A stretch of 64,000 nt of DNA from Velthaea sp965214335 (GCA_965214335.1 CBDCBO010000005.1:372001-436000); one strand, 5' to 3'; counted from the first letter of the stretch, positions 44,200 to 53,787 are shown. Numbers and translations are program-made. Notes: a model not told the origin generated them from the sequence alone.

Positions 44200-44667
44200 A
44201 TGACGTCTAGCAACTTCGTGATACGCGCAGTGGAAGTCGATGATGCCGAGCGTTGGTCGGTGCTGCGCAACCGGCTCTGGCCCGATGCCCAAATTGACGA
44301 CCTGCGGCTCGAAGCGCGCGCTTTCGTACTCGACGAAGCCACTTCGACACTCGCAGCGGTTTTGGTCGTTGCCGAGGGCAACGTGCTTCACGGTTTTCTC
44401 GAGTTGAGCTTGCGGGCGTACTCCGACGGATGCGATTCATCGCCGGTGCCGCATGTCGAAGGTTGGTACGTTGAGCCGGATCTACGCGGCCGAGGTTTAG
44501 GCCGAGCTCTGATGAATGCAGCAGAAGCTTGGGCGCGACGTCACGGCTATGCGGAATTAGCGTCCGATACCGAAGTGGCAAATGAGGCGTCACTGCGCGC
44601 CCATCTTCGCTGCGGCTTTGACGAAACGGAAAGGTTAATTAAATTTCGTAAAGCCCTGGCCGAATAG
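44200..44667 (+). CDS. GNAT acetyltransferase, AAC(6')-like
   Basis: 155 residues from ATG 44200. The fold is GNAT: acetyl-CoA loop DLRGRGLGRALMNAAEAW. Features shared with aminoglycoside 6'-N-acetyltransferases are WSVLRNRLWPD near the start, YSDGCDSSPVPHVEGWYVEP, LASDTEVANEASLRAH and GFDETERLIKFRKAL. It could acetylate aminoglycosides or a related amine. Environmental relatives are often uncharacterised, so resistance is not proven. It stands alone, divergent from the small gene at 43740 and convergent with moeA. Confidence 0.8.
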   Translation: MTSSNFVIRAVEVDDAERWSVLRNRLWPDAQIDDLRLEARAFVLDEATSTLAAVLVVAEGNVLHGFLELSLRAYSDGCDSSPVPHVEGWYVEPDLRGRGLGRALMNAAEAWARRHGYAELASDTEVANEASLRAHLRCGFDETERLIKFRKALAE

Positions 44668-44747
44668 CCGTCACGACCTTTCCGCGACAGATGACGGCTG
44701 CGTAGTCGCTAAGTAGATAGCGGGCGCAGCGCCGTATGCATTGTTCG

Positions 44748-46034
44748 TTAGTCGTGCCTGGCATGCGCGAACGCAACCGCGTCCCAGTCGGTAACTTCAA
44801 CCACAATCTCCTGGCCCACTTCAACAAAACCGCTGCCCGGCTCGACAACGATAAGCGCATTGGCATCGGCGGCGGTTCGCGTGAGCGAAGAGCACTGATT
44901 CTCCAGCGGTCGCACGCGGAAGCGCCCGCCGGTGAAGTGCAACCGGCCGAACATGAAGAAGTGGCGTGCCTCTTTACGGTGCACCCGGCCCGCTTCAAGT
45001 AACGCGGCGACGGTTATCGGCCTGACATCGCCGCGCCCGCCGAGCTGCCGTACCATCCCCCGCACGAGCGTCATATACGCCACGTACGCCGCCGCCGGAT
45101 TCCCCGGCAGCACCGCAACCGACGTTCCATCCACCGCTGCGATGGCCGTCGGTTTCGCGGGGCGCATCGCAACCGATTCGAATGCGAACGTGCCTCCTAA
45201 ACTGCGCAGCGCGTCTTTGACGAGATCCCGTTCCCCCGCCGATGCGCCTCCGGTGGTAATCACCAGATCCGCACCTGCGAATGCTTCGGACAACGCCGCG
45301 AGTAGCGCGCCCGTCGCATCGCGGGCATGAACGTGGCGCGTCACTACAGCGCCGTCTCGCGCAAGTGCTGCAGCGAGCATCACCGCGTTGCTGTTCCGGA
45401 TTTGCCCGAGTCGCGGCTGCGCGCCGACGTCGACAAGTTCATCGCCGGTGGAAACGATCGCGACGCGGGGCCGGCGCCGCACCAAAACGTGCGCAAAGCC
45501 GCCCGCCGCCAGCAATCCGCACAGTCCGGGTGTCAGCGTTGCGCCGGCGTCCGCTAGCAACGCGCCGCGCCGCGCATCGTCACCCGCCTCGAAGACGTGG
45601 GCGCGCGAGCCGACCGGTTCGAGCAGCCGGATCGCGCCCGGCAGAAGCTGAACGTCTTCGAACGGCACCACCGCATCGGCGCCATCAGGCAAGGCACCGC
45701 CGGTGGCGATGTGCAGCGTGGTTCCCGGTAGCAGCGTGCGAACCGCGCTGCCGGCGTAGGCTCGCTCAAGGCCCAACGGCAGCCGGACGGGACACGCCCG
45801 CGAAGCCGAGCGTACGTCCGCTGCCCGCACGGCATAGCCGTCCATCGCCGAGCGCGCGAAGTTCACCAAGTCGTCGCTCGCGACGAGCGTCTGGGCCAAC
45901 ACCCGCCCGGCCGCGTCACCGAGCATGACGCGCTGCGTTCCTAGCGGTGGAGCGTATGTCAAAGCAACTTCGCGAGCGGTCGGGAAATCGACGCGCGATG
46001 CGAAAGCGGGGCGTGCCTGCGGCTGCGCCGTCAT
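44748..46034 (-). CDS. moeA: Molybdopterin molybdenumtransferase MoeA
   Basis: A 428-residue enzyme of molybdenum cofactor synthesis that inserts molybdate into adenylylated molybdopterin. Landmarks are NFARSAMDGYAVRAADV near the N-terminus, VAIVSTGDELVDVG, GQIRNSNAVML, LVITTGGASAGERDLVKDAL and AVLPGNPAAAYV, then the C-terminal beta domain. The start ATG at 46034 overlaps the fdhD stop (ATGA). Normal length, no lesions. It forms an operon with fdhD and so likely supplies a molybdenum enzyme such as a formate dehydrogenase encoded elsewhere. Confidence 0.95.
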   Translation of the reverse strand: MTAQPQARPAFASRVDFPTAREVALTYAPPLGTQRVMLGDAAGRVLAQTLVASDDLVNFARSAMDGYAVRAADVRSASRACPVRLPLGLERAYAGSAVRTLLPGTTLHIATGGALPDGADAVVPFEDVQLLPGAIRLLEPVGSRAHVFEAGDDARRGALLADAGATLTPGLCGLLAAGGFAHVLVRRRPRVAIVSTGDELVDVGAQPRLGQIRNSNAVMLAAALARDGAVVTRHVHARDATGALLAALSEAFAGADLVITTGGASAGERDLVKDALRSLGGTFAFESVAMRPAKPTAIAAVDGTSVAVLPGNPAAAYVAYMTLVRGMVRQLGGRGDVRPITVAALLEAGRVHRKEARHFFMFGRLHFTGGRFRVRPLENQCSSLTRTAADANALIVVEPGSGFVEVGQEIVVEVTDWDAVAFAHARHD

Positions 46035-46936
46035 GGCACGAATGCCTCACGACGCCCATAAACATTCGCGCTCGCTCCGCGGACCAGGCCGGCTAAACCA
46101 ATACCGGCAGCTTCGGCCATGCGGATGGCTAAATTTGTCGGCCGCGAGACCGCGGCGAGCGCCGGAATTCCGGCGACGGCACACTTCTGTACCAGTTCGT
46201 AACTCGCACGGCTCGTGACCACGGCGAAACCGCCGCGCGGGTCGATGCCGGCGGCAAGCATGGCGCCAATGAGCTTGTCAAGTGCGTTGTGGCGGCCCAC
46301 ATCCTCGCGCGCTACGACGAGGTGTCCGGCCCGATCGGCGAACGCGGCGGCGTGGACGGCGCCCGTGCCGTCATTGTACCGCTGTCGTTCCGGCAGTTCC
46401 GCCACCGCGCGATACAGCGCAGCGGCGCTGATGGGCGCGGCGGGCTCGAGTTCGCGACCGGGACGCAACGCATCCTCGATCGTCGTTACGCCGCATAAGC
46501 CGCATCCGGTGCGGCCAACGAGCGAGCGGCCCCGCTCCCGCAGCGAGTCGGCCCGCCCCGCCGAAACCTCGACTGCGACTTCAATGCCTTGGCTATAGCG
46601 GACGGGCGTAATGCGAAGGATTTCCGCGGCGCCGGCGACGATCGCTTCGGTAATGGTAAAGCCGCGCGCGAAATCTTTTATGTCCGCGGGCGTGCACATC
46701 ATGACCGCATGCGGCCGGCCGTTGTAGACCAGCGCAACCGGGGTCTCTTCGGCAACCCGCGTTTCGGCAATTTCGGCCAGGCCGTTCGCGAGCCGCACAT
46801 ACGGCCGGAGCGCTACCGGTTCTGCATACCCGAGTCCGAACAGCGGATGACCCGGCGTAAGCGTATCCCGATCGGCGGCGCGAGAGCGGGTCACGGCGGA
46901 CACTTCATTCCCTATGTCGTCGGCCGTCGCGGTCAT
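46031..46936 (-). CDS. fdhD: Sulfur carrier protein FdhD
   Basis: A 301-residue accessory protein that passes sulfur to the molybdenum cofactor of formate dehydrogenase. It shows EETPVALVYNGRPHAVMMCT, ADIKDFARGFTITEAIV and the sulfur-transfer motif GRTGCGLCGV (CxxC), followed by VAREDVGRHNALDKLIG and SRASYELVQKCAVAGI. No formate dehydrogenase gene is in the window. It is cotranscribed with moeA. Confidence 0.95.
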   Translation of the reverse strand: MTATADDIGNEVSAVTRSRAADRDTLTPGHPLFGLGYAEPVALRPYVRLANGLAEIAETRVAEETPVALVYNGRPHAVMMCTPADIKDFARGFTITEAIVAGAAEILRITPVRYSQGIEVAVEVSAGRADSLRERGRSLVGRTGCGLCGVTTIEDALRPGRELEPAAPISAAALYRAVAELPERQRYNDGTGAVHAAAFADRAGHLVVAREDVGRHNALDKLIGAMLAAGIDPRGGFAVVTSRASYELVQKCAVAGIPALAAVSRPTNLAIRMAEAAGIGLAGLVRGASANVYGRREAFVP

Positions 46937-47109
46937 GCGACGTACATTGCGGCCGTCGCTGCTCGCCGTAACGGCGCAAAGTTATCACATACGCTTGGTC
47001 GACCGCGACGGGCGCGAATCGCCTATTTGGTATGCCGCTCCGGCGAGGATACCAGCGAAGCCGGAAACGCCCGTGCCGCGGTGGCGATTTCGGCTAAGCA
47101 GCGAGCCGG

Positions 47110-47270
47110 GAGTTCGACTTTATTGAACTTGTTACGTTTGGGCTGCGGCCAAGCCGGTTGCCGGATAAATCCGACGATCTGCTCGGAGTTCAACTTCGTT
47201 AAACTTGTTACGTTAGAGCTGCGCCAAGCCGTCCGTCGTTGTCCGCCGGATAAATCCGACGATCTCCGAG
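47110..47270. repeat. Two imperfect tandem copies of about 76 and 85 bp upstream of fdhD
   Basis: Each copy starts GAGTTC, continues with AACTTGTTACGTT and CCAAGCCG, and closes with CCGGATAAATCCGACGATCT. The closing part holds a small palindrome (CGGATAAATCCG). They sit in the 434-bp gap between the aminopeptidase stop and the fdhD start. They may be duplicated regulatory sites or a small mobile repeat. I see no gene in this gap. Confidence 0.65.
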
Positions 47271-47370
47271 CGAAGCTAATGGCCCGACGTCGCCGTAAAC
47301 ACGGACCACGCGACCGCGACCGGCCCAAGCACGCGCCGGGCCGGCGGCAAGCGTATCCGCGCGCGCAGAA

Positions 47371-50013
47371 CTATTTCCGTCCGGCGCGATACCGCAAACC
47401 GGAGGCGGCGACATACGCGTCGGCGGCCGGAACGAGTTGCTCCTTCTGAGTAACCGAAAAGCGGGCGCTTTCCATGCCGCGTGACAGCTCGGGTGCCATT
47501 TCAGCCGGAATGTGCGCTTTGATCCATGCTTCAAGTTCGGGTAACGGAACGGCGTCCCAATAGCCGGCCGGAATGTACTGCGCTAACACAATCGGTGCGA
47601 AATTGCTCATCGGCGCCATCAGCATATCCACGTTCTTCGTAAAGGTTTGCCATGACAGTTGCGGTGCGTAGTCGCCGGCTCGCCCGACGAGTTCGACCCG
47701 CAGCATCGCCGCTTGGGCGGGTATCTCCGGTGACAGCGCGATCGCCAGCGCCTGAGCGCTGAGTTTGGGGTCGCGGACGCCGACGAGCGTCGAATAGTAG
47801 CGCCGCACTTCCGTTTCATTCTTGGCTGATTTCGCGATCGTATGTAGCTGATCGAACGTCGCCTGATCGGCGCTCGCGGCCACGATGCTCAAGAGCGTCC
47901 GTTGTTCGTCCGGCGCCACCGTGCTGCGATCCGCGACGAATCCCATAAAGCGCTTGCGCGCTTCAGCCACAATTTGCGGATCGCCCCAAACACCTAAATC
48001 CGCGTACACGCGATGACGCAGGTCGCGCACATCCGGCGCATCCGTCGGCTTGGGATCCCAGCCGAGCTGATCCGCGACGGGCTTGATCAAATTGCGCGCA
48101 TAGGCGACGAACGCTTTGTAGCCGGACGTTCCGCGCTCGTCGTGTTCGATGGTGCCGAGCGAATCGGCAATTTGCTCCCACGCCCGCGCGTCAAGATTGC
48201 TGCCCATGGATTCGGCTAAGGCGAGATATGACGGCAGCCGCGCCGCGCCGGACTGCACGAGCGCCCATTGGTCGTCAAGCAGCACGATCTTATCCGGATT
48301 CGGCAGCGCGGCGAAGTTTTTCCGATTGAGCGCCAACGTTGCGTCGTCGTATGCCACGCGGTAATAGCCGACGCCGCCGGCATTGATGCTTAGCGGTTCG
48401 CTGCACGTACCGGCCGCGACCCGCTGTCCGTCTTGTGTCAGCAGCACGGTTTGGGCCGTGCCGTTGCCGCCCGAACGCACATCGATCGGCACGCTCCACT
48501 GTTCCGCGGTCGGATCGCTGCCGCGTAAGAGGAAACGTTTTTGCGACAGCGCGATCGTGCGTTGGCCGGCGGCATCGCACGAAGCGGCGACGGAAACCAG
48601 CGGAAAGCCCGGCTGCACGATCCAGCTCGAAGCGATACCGGCAACATCTTTGCCGCTCGTCGAACTTAGCGCGTTCCACAGGTCGGCGCTCGTTGCGTTT
48701 GAAAACGCGCGGGCCTTCATATACGAACGGATCCCGTCGCGGAACGTATCGGGACCGAGGTACGCTTCGAGCATGCGCAATACGGCTTGACCTTTGGAAT
48801 ACGTGATCGCCGGATCGAAGGCACTCATTGCTTTGAGCTCGTCCGTCACATGTTGCTGGATCGGATGCGACGTCGTGTGGGCGTCGGCGTCCATCGCGCC
48901 TTCTTTATCGGCGTCTTGAACTTCCCACCAATTCCAGGTCGGATTGCGCAGATCGGTTTCTTTCGCCGCGCGCCACGATGCGAAACTTTCGTTCAGCCAC
49001 AGATCGTCCCACCAGCCCATCGTCACCAGGTCGCCATTCCATTGATGCGCCATTTCGTGAGCTTGGGTGCTGAAGATCTCCTGACGCTGGCCGACGGTGC
49101 TCGACGTCGTTGCCAGCAACACCTGATCGTTATACGTAATGGCGCCCCAGTTTTCCATCGCGCCGCTGAAGCCGCCTGGAATCGCAATCGAATCGAGTTT
49201 CGGCAGCGGAAACGCATAGCCGAAATACTCGTTGTAGTCGGCGAGAATTTGTTGCGCGTTGGCCAGCGCGATTTGTCCGTCTTGCTCCTGGCCGCGCACC
49301 GCCCAGACGCCGATGTTCGTCGCGCCGCTCTGACCGCTGATGTGCGCTAAATCGCCGGCCGAAAATTCAACTAAATACGACGGCATTTTCGGTGAACGCA
49401 AAAACGTCGTGGTTGCCAGCGCACCGTTCGCAACGCGATTCGCCACCGGCATGTTCGAGGTGACGGTCCACGCCGCCGGTACCGTTGCCGTCAGTGAATA
49501 GGTGGCGCGAAACGCCGGTTCGTCCCAACACGGAAACATCCGTCGCGCATCGGTTGCCTCGAATTGGGTGGAAATTAAAACGCCGTCGCCGCCACCCGGC
49601 TTCGCATACGGTTGCACGAACAGTCCTTGCGGACTCGTTTCGAGCTTGCCCGTATAGGCGAACGTCAATGTGTGCCGGCCGATCGCGGCCGGACGGGCGA
49701 GCGTTACGGTGGTCAACTGCGTGTCGTCGTTCGAGTCGACTTTCGCGACGTCGGCGCCGTCAAATTTTGTTCCGGTGAGCCGCTCGTTGAGCGAATTAAA
49801 AACGATCGTCGCGGTCGGCTTGCGCACTTGGATCGCGATCGATTCGGTGCCGCTGAGCGTCTTCGCGGTCGCGTCGGGCGTGATGGCGATAGCGTAGTCG
49901 AGCGGCACCACCGTCTTGGGCAACCGGCCCGGCGCTGCATCGAACGAAAACGGCGCAGCCGGTGCCGGCGCAGGCGGCGCTGCGGCAGCGGTACCGGTTA
50001 GCGCGGCACTCAA
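47371..50013 (-). CDS. M1-family zinc aminopeptidase
   Basis: An 880-residue gluzincin: N-terminal beta domain, exopeptidase motif GAMEN (in GGFSGAMENWGAITYN), then zinc motif HEMAHQWNGDLVTMGWWDDL with the downstream Glu in LNESFASW. A C-terminal ERAP1-like helical domain follows. It removes N-terminal residues from peptides. The uninterrupted frame starts at a poor TTG (50013) within an Ala/Pro-rich stretch. An ATG at 50059 in another frame encodes a typical signal-peptide start (MILSRSTVFSLLAAA). One extra base near 50015 would join the two into a secreted enzyme. Confidence 0.93.
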   Translation of the reverse strand: MSAALTGTAAAAPPAPAPAAPFSFDAAPGRLPKTVVPLDYAIAITPDATAKTLSGTESIAIQVRKPTATIVFNSLNERLTGTKFDGADVAKVDSNDDTQLTTVTLARPAAIGRHTLTFAYTGKLETSPQGLFVQPYAKPGGGDGVLISTQFEATDARRMFPCWDEPAFRATYSLTATVPAAWTVTSNMPVANRVANGALATTTFLRSPKMPSYLVEFSAGDLAHISGQSGATNIGVWAVRGQEQDGQIALANAQQILADYNEYFGYAFPLPKLDSIAIPGGFSGAMENWGAITYNDQVLLATTSSTVGQRQEIFSTQAHEMAHQWNGDLVTMGWWDDLWLNESFASWRAAKETDLRNPTWNWWEVQDADKEGAMDADAHTTSHPIQQHVTDELKAMSAFDPAITYSKGQAVLRMLEAYLGPDTFRDGIRSYMKARAFSNATSADLWNALSSTSGKDVAGIASSWIVQPGFPLVSVAASCDAAGQRTIALSQKRFLLRGSDPTAEQWSVPIDVRSGGNGTAQTVLLTQDGQRVAAGTCSEPLSINAGGVGYYRVAYDDATLALNRKNFAALPNPDKIVLLDDQWALVQSGAARLPSYLALAESMGSNLDARAWEQIADSLGTIEHDERGTSGYKAFVAYARNLIKPVADQLGWDPKPTDAPDVRDLRHRVYADLGVWGDPQIVAEARKRFMGFVADRSTVAPDEQRTLLSIVAASADQATFDQLHTIAKSAKNETEVRRYYSTLVGVRDPKLSAQALAIALSPEIPAQAAMLRVELVGRAGDYAPQLSWQTFTKNVDMLMAPMSNFAPIVLAQYIPAGYWDAVPLPELEAWIKAHIPAEMAPELSRGMESARFSVTQKEQLVPAADAYVAASGLRYRAGRK

Positions 50014-50119
50014 TAGCCGCGGCCAGAAGCGAGAATACGGTCGATCGCGACAAGATCATGAGCCGAACTTGCCCGGTTAGCCGACGGCTCCTGCGCGCGT
50101 AGGCGGCGAACGCCGGGCG

Positions 50120-50146
50120 GCCGAGGGCCGACTAAAAAGCCTCGGC
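50120..50146 (-). terminator. Hairpin after the ABC transporter operon
   Basis: GCCGAGG (50120-50126) and CCTCGGC (50140-50146) form a perfect 7-bp stem immediately after the last permease stop. There is no T run behind it on the minus strand, so it may protect the mRNA end instead of ending transcription. Confidence 0.4.
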
Positions 50147-51208
50147 TTACGTCACGGCAGCGGAGCGTGCGGACCGGCTTCGCGCGTTCGCGGCGATCAT
50201 CGGCAGTTGAATGAGGACCACCGCAATGAGCACGCCGCCGCGCGCTACTTGCTGCCACGCCGGGTCGAGCCCCAGCAGATTGAAAATATTCGGTAAGATG
50301 CGCACGATGAGCAAGCCGATGACGGTTCCGCGCACGGTGCCGACGCCGCCGGTCAACAGCGCGCCGCCCACGACGACGGCGGTGATCGCGTCGAGTTCGT
50401 AGCCGCCCGCGGCGGTCGGCGGCGCCGAACCCTCGCGCGACGCATACAACACGCCCGCGAGACCTGCCAGCATCCCGCTTATCGCGTACACCGCCAACTT
50501 CACCCGTTTGACATTCACGCCCAGCAGCAGTGCCGCCGGTTCGTTGCCGCCGACGGCATACACGTGCCGGCCGAATGGTTCGTAGCGCAAGACGTAGGCC
50601 ACCCCGGCGAAGACCGCGACGGCAATGAGTGCCGCGATCGGCAGGCCGAAGATCGATCCCGAACTCACCAGCGGAAAGCCAAAGTCGCGGCTCGCGCTGA
50701 CCGGTGATGCGCCGGCGCCCGTGATCGACCCGCCATTATACCAAGCTGCGGCTTGGAGCGCGAACCCGCGCGCGATCGACAACATGGCAAGCGTAATGAT
50801 AAACGGCGGAACGCGTGTGTAGGCCGCGCCGAAGCCGTTAATAAGCCCGACGCCGCCGCCGACGAGGACCGGCACGATCAGCGCCGGCAGTAGACCATTA
50901 TGCGAGAGGGCCGCGGCGAAAAACGCGCACAGCGCTAAGACCGAACCGACCGATAGATCGATGCCGCCGGTTAAAATAACGATGAGTTGTCCGGCCGCTA
51001 AAATGGCAAAGATCGGCATCTGGTCGGCGAGATTGGCGAGATTCTGCGGGCTCAGAAAGTTGTGCGACAGCAGTCCGCACGCGATGATGAGGACAACGAG
51101 CAGCGTTAACGCGTTCTCGTTGAGAATGAAGCGGGCCACACTTGTTCGCCCGCGCACCGGCGCGAGCGCGCCGCCGGGTTGCGTCGCGTTCGTTCCATCC
51201 ACCGACAT
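50147..51208 (-). CDS. Sugar ABC transporter permease (YjfF-like)
   Basis: A 353-residue membrane protein of the RbsC/MglC permease family with about 8-10 hydrophobic segments. The family signature GQLIVILTGGIDLSVGSVLA and the EAA-like TAVVVGGALLTGGVGTVRGT region are clear. It is the last gene of the operon, its start ATG abutting the stop of the other permease. It pairs with the upstream permease as a heterodimer, as in the galactofuranose system YtfT-YjfF. Confidence 0.9.
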   Translation of the reverse strand: MSVDGTNATQPGGALAPVRGRTSVARFILNENALTLLVVLIIACGLLSHNFLSPQNLANLADQMPIFAILAAGQLIVILTGGIDLSVGSVLALCAFFAAALSHNGLLPALIVPVLVGGGVGLINGFGAAYTRVPPFIITLAMLSIARGFALQAAAWYNGGSITGAGASPVSASRDFGFPLVSSGSIFGLPIAALIAVAVFAGVAYVLRYEPFGRHVYAVGGNEPAALLLGVNVKRVKLAVYAISGMLAGLAGVLYASREGSAPPTAAGGYELDAITAVVVGGALLTGGVGTVRGTVIGLLIVRILPNIFNLLGLDPAWQQVARGGVLIAVVLIQLPMIAANARSRSARSAAVT

Positions 51209-52195
51209 TTACGCGTCCCCGCCGCCCTGAAGAATGACCGCTCCGGCGATGATCAGTCCTTGAGCGATCAACTGCGCCTGGGTTGGTAAACCCACTTGGA
51301 TGAACAGCGCGTACAAGACGGTGAGGATGAGGCCGCCGGTCAGCGTGCGCCACACGCCGCCGACTCCGCCCAGTAGCGAGGTGCCGCCGACGACGACCGC
51401 GGCAATGGTTGCCAGCTCGAAGTACACACCGTCGTTGGTTGGATCGGCCAGCGCGTTGTGCGCGGCCAGTAGCAGCCCCGCGAGCCCGGCCAGGAAGCCG
51501 CTGACGGCGTAGACGATGATTTTGACCCGATCGGCTTCGATGCCGGCCAGCTTTGCGGCGCGCTCGTTGCCGCCGACGGCGAAAACATACCGGCCCGCGA
51601 CGGTCGACGTCAACAAGTATGCCGTCAACGCGTAGATTGCGATCGTCAACACGACCGAGACCGGGATCGGGCCCAGCAGCGGCAGCGGACCGAGTTGATA
51701 CGTTGCGAAGCCGCCGTAGACGTCGTCACCCAGCGTCCGCACGGCATCGCCCGAAATGAGTTGCGCCAAACCGCGGGCCGCGATCATGACCGCTAACGTC
51801 ACGATGATCGGCTGAATCTTGGCCTTGGTAATGATCGTTCCGGAAAGCGCGCCGATGAGCGTGGTCAGCACCAGCGGCACCGCGAAATAAACGACCGGCG
51901 GGGCGTTGCGCAGCAATAACTGCGCGCCCAAACACGAGCCGACCGCCATCAACGCGCCGACCGATAGATCGATGCCGCCGGTGAGAATCACCAGTGTTTG
52001 TCCGACCGCGATCAACGCGGTCGTGAGCGCGAAGCCTTGCAGTTGCAAGCGAATATTCGACTCGGTGAAGAAGTTGGGACTGAGAATCGACGCCACGATC
52101 ACCAGGATGACTAAACCCAGCGGAGCGCCGAAGCGGCGCAGCGCCGTCGTGATCGTGCTGCGCCGGAACTCCGCCCGAACGGCCGCCGTACTCAT
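51209..52195 (-). CDS. Sugar ABC transporter permease (YtfT-like)
   Basis: A 328-residue permease of the same family: GQTLVILTGGIDLSVGALMA near the N-terminus and AAVVVGGTSLLGGVGGVWRT near the end. It overlaps the end of the ATPase gene by four bases (ATGA). Together with the second permease it forms the membrane channel. Confidence 0.9.
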   Translation of the reverse strand: MSTAAVRAEFRRSTITTALRRFGAPLGLVILVIVASILSPNFFTESNIRLQLQGFALTTALIAVGQTLVILTGGIDLSVGALMAVGSCLGAQLLLRNAPPVVYFAVPLVLTTLIGALSGTIITKAKIQPIIVTLAVMIAARGLAQLISGDAVRTLGDDVYGGFATYQLGPLPLLGPIPVSVVLTIAIYALTAYLLTSTVAGRYVFAVGGNERAAKLAGIEADRVKIIVYAVSGFLAGLAGLLLAAHNALADPTNDGVYFELATIAAVVVGGTSLLGGVGGVWRTLTGGLILTVLYALFIQVGLPTQAQLIAQGLIIAGAVILQGGGDA

Positions 52196-53703
52196 CCTTC
52201 GGAGATCGCTTTCATGATGCGTTCCTCGGTCGCTTCGCCGCGCACGAACTCACCGAGTTTGCGGCCGTCTTTCATGACCGCCACCCGGTCGCTGCCTTCG
52301 ATGACTTCCTCGAGCTCGGAACTGATCATTAAAATCCCCATGCCGTCGGCGCGCGCAAGTTCGTCGATGAGGCGCTGAATTTCGAGTTTAGCGCCGACAT
52401 CGACGCCGCGCGTCGGCTCATCGAGGATCAACAGCGCCGGTCGCCGGCACAACCAGCGTGCGAGTAACACTTTTTGCTGGTTGCCGCCTGAAAGATTGCG
52501 GACCGGCGTTCCCGGCGTCGGTGTTTTGATATCGAGCCGTTGGATCATCGTGTCGACGACGGTGCGCTGCTTGCCTTTATCGAGAATGCCCAGCCGTGCG
52601 AACAGCGGTAACGCGGCCAGCAGAATGTTGTCGGCCACGCTCAGCGCCGGAACGATGCCGTCAATCTTGCGGTCTTCCGACACGAGGCCCATGCCGGCCT
52701 TGACCGCGTCGTGCGGACTATGCGTGCGTACCGCTCGACCGTTGACTTTGATCGTGCCGCCGTTCGCTCCGTCGGCGCCGAAGATGGTGCGCGCAAGTTC
52801 GGTGCGCCCCGAGCCCAGCAACCCCGCCAAGCCCACAATCTCGCCGCGATGCACCGTTAAGCTAACGTTGTCGGGCATTTTGCCGCGCGAGAGATGCTCC
52901 ACATCGAGCACGGCGCCGCGGTCGACGTCGACCCGCGCTTCGCTAAAGGCGGTCACTCCTGAAGCGCGGACATCCTCGACCTTGCGCCCGAGCATTAGCG
53001 CGATGATCTCGATCGGGTCGGTTTCCGCCGTGCGTAACGTACGCACCAGTTTGCCGCCCCGCAGGACGGTAATCCGGTCGGCCAACGCAAAGTTTTCATC
53101 CATGCGATGGCTCACATAAATAAGCCCGACGCCGCGTTCGCGCAGCCGCCCGATCACCGAGAATAAGACGCGTACTTCGGCATCGTCGAGCGATGATGTC
53201 GGTTCATCCATCACGACGAGCTTCGCGTCGAGCGAGACGAGCCGCGCCAGTGCAACCATTTGCTGCGTTGCGACACCGAGTTGCAAGACCGGTGCATCAA
53301 GATCGCATCTCACGCCGAAATCGTCGAGCAGCGCCGCCGCCGCTCGGCGCATCGCTCGCCAGTCGACGCGCCGAAATCGGCCGCGCGGTTCACGGCCCAA
53401 AAAAATATTTTCGGGCGCCGACAGGTACGGGATAAGGTTAACTTCTTGGTAGATCGCGCCGACACCGGCGGCTTGCGCGGCGCCCGGATTGGCGAACGCG
53501 ACGGACGCATCGTTGATGCGGATTTCCCCGCTATCGCGTTCGTAGGCGCCGGTCAGGATTTTGATCAGCGTCGATTTGCCCGCGCCGTTGTGGCCGACGA
53601 GCGCGTGCACTTCGCCGCGCTCGACATCGAAGTTGACCGCCGCTAGCGCCTGCACGCCGGTAAAGTGCTTCGAGATGTTCTGCATCTCTAAGAGCCTGCT
53701 CAT
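52192..53703 (-). CDS. Sugar ABC transporter ATP-binding protein (YtfR/RbsA-like)
   Basis: A 503-residue protein with two nucleotide-binding domains. Domain 1 has Walker A GHNGAGKSTLIKILTG and Walker B KLVVMDEPTSSLD. Domain 2 has a degenerate P-loop, GLLGSGRTELARTIFG, and a good signature LSGGNQQKVLLARWL with LLILDEPTRGVDVGAK. This layout is typical of ribose, galactose and galactofuranose importers. Separated from the binding-protein gene by a 122-bp gap with a strong hairpin. Confidence 0.94.
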   Translation of the reverse strand: MSRLLEMQNISKHFTGVQALAAVNFDVERGEVHALVGHNGAGKSTLIKILTGAYERDSGEIRINDASVAFANPGAAQAAGVGAIYQEVNLIPYLSAPENIFLGREPRGRFRRVDWRAMRRAAAALLDDFGVRCDLDAPVLQLGVATQQMVALARLVSLDAKLVVMDEPTSSLDDAEVRVLFSVIGRLRERGVGLIYVSHRMDENFALADRITVLRGGKLVRTLRTAETDPIEIIALMLGRKVEDVRASGVTAFSEARVDVDRGAVLDVEHLSRGKMPDNVSLTVHRGEIVGLAGLLGSGRTELARTIFGADGANGGTIKVNGRAVRTHSPHDAVKAGMGLVSEDRKIDGIVPALSVADNILLAALPLFARLGILDKGKQRTVVDTMIQRLDIKTPTPGTPVRNLSGGNQQKVLLARWLCRRPALLILDEPTRGVDVGAKLEIQRLIDELARADGMGILMISSELEEVIEGSDRVAVMKDGRKLGEFVRGEATEERIMKAISEG

Positions 53704-53754
53704 CGCGAAGCCTCGTCTTGGTTGTTCGTTACGAGAAAGAAGAAGATGAAGGTT

Positions 53755-53787
53755 GCTCTGGCGCGGCGGACTGCACCGCGCCAGAGC
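53755..53787 (-). promoter_or_regulatory. Intercistronic hairpin between binding protein and ATPase genes
   Basis: A perfect 12-bp stem, GCTCTGGCGCGG and its complement, with a 9-base loop. It lies just after the binding-protein stop, with no T run following directly. Such hairpins stabilise the upstream message or partly stop transcription, so that more binding protein than transporter is made. Confidence 0.7.
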
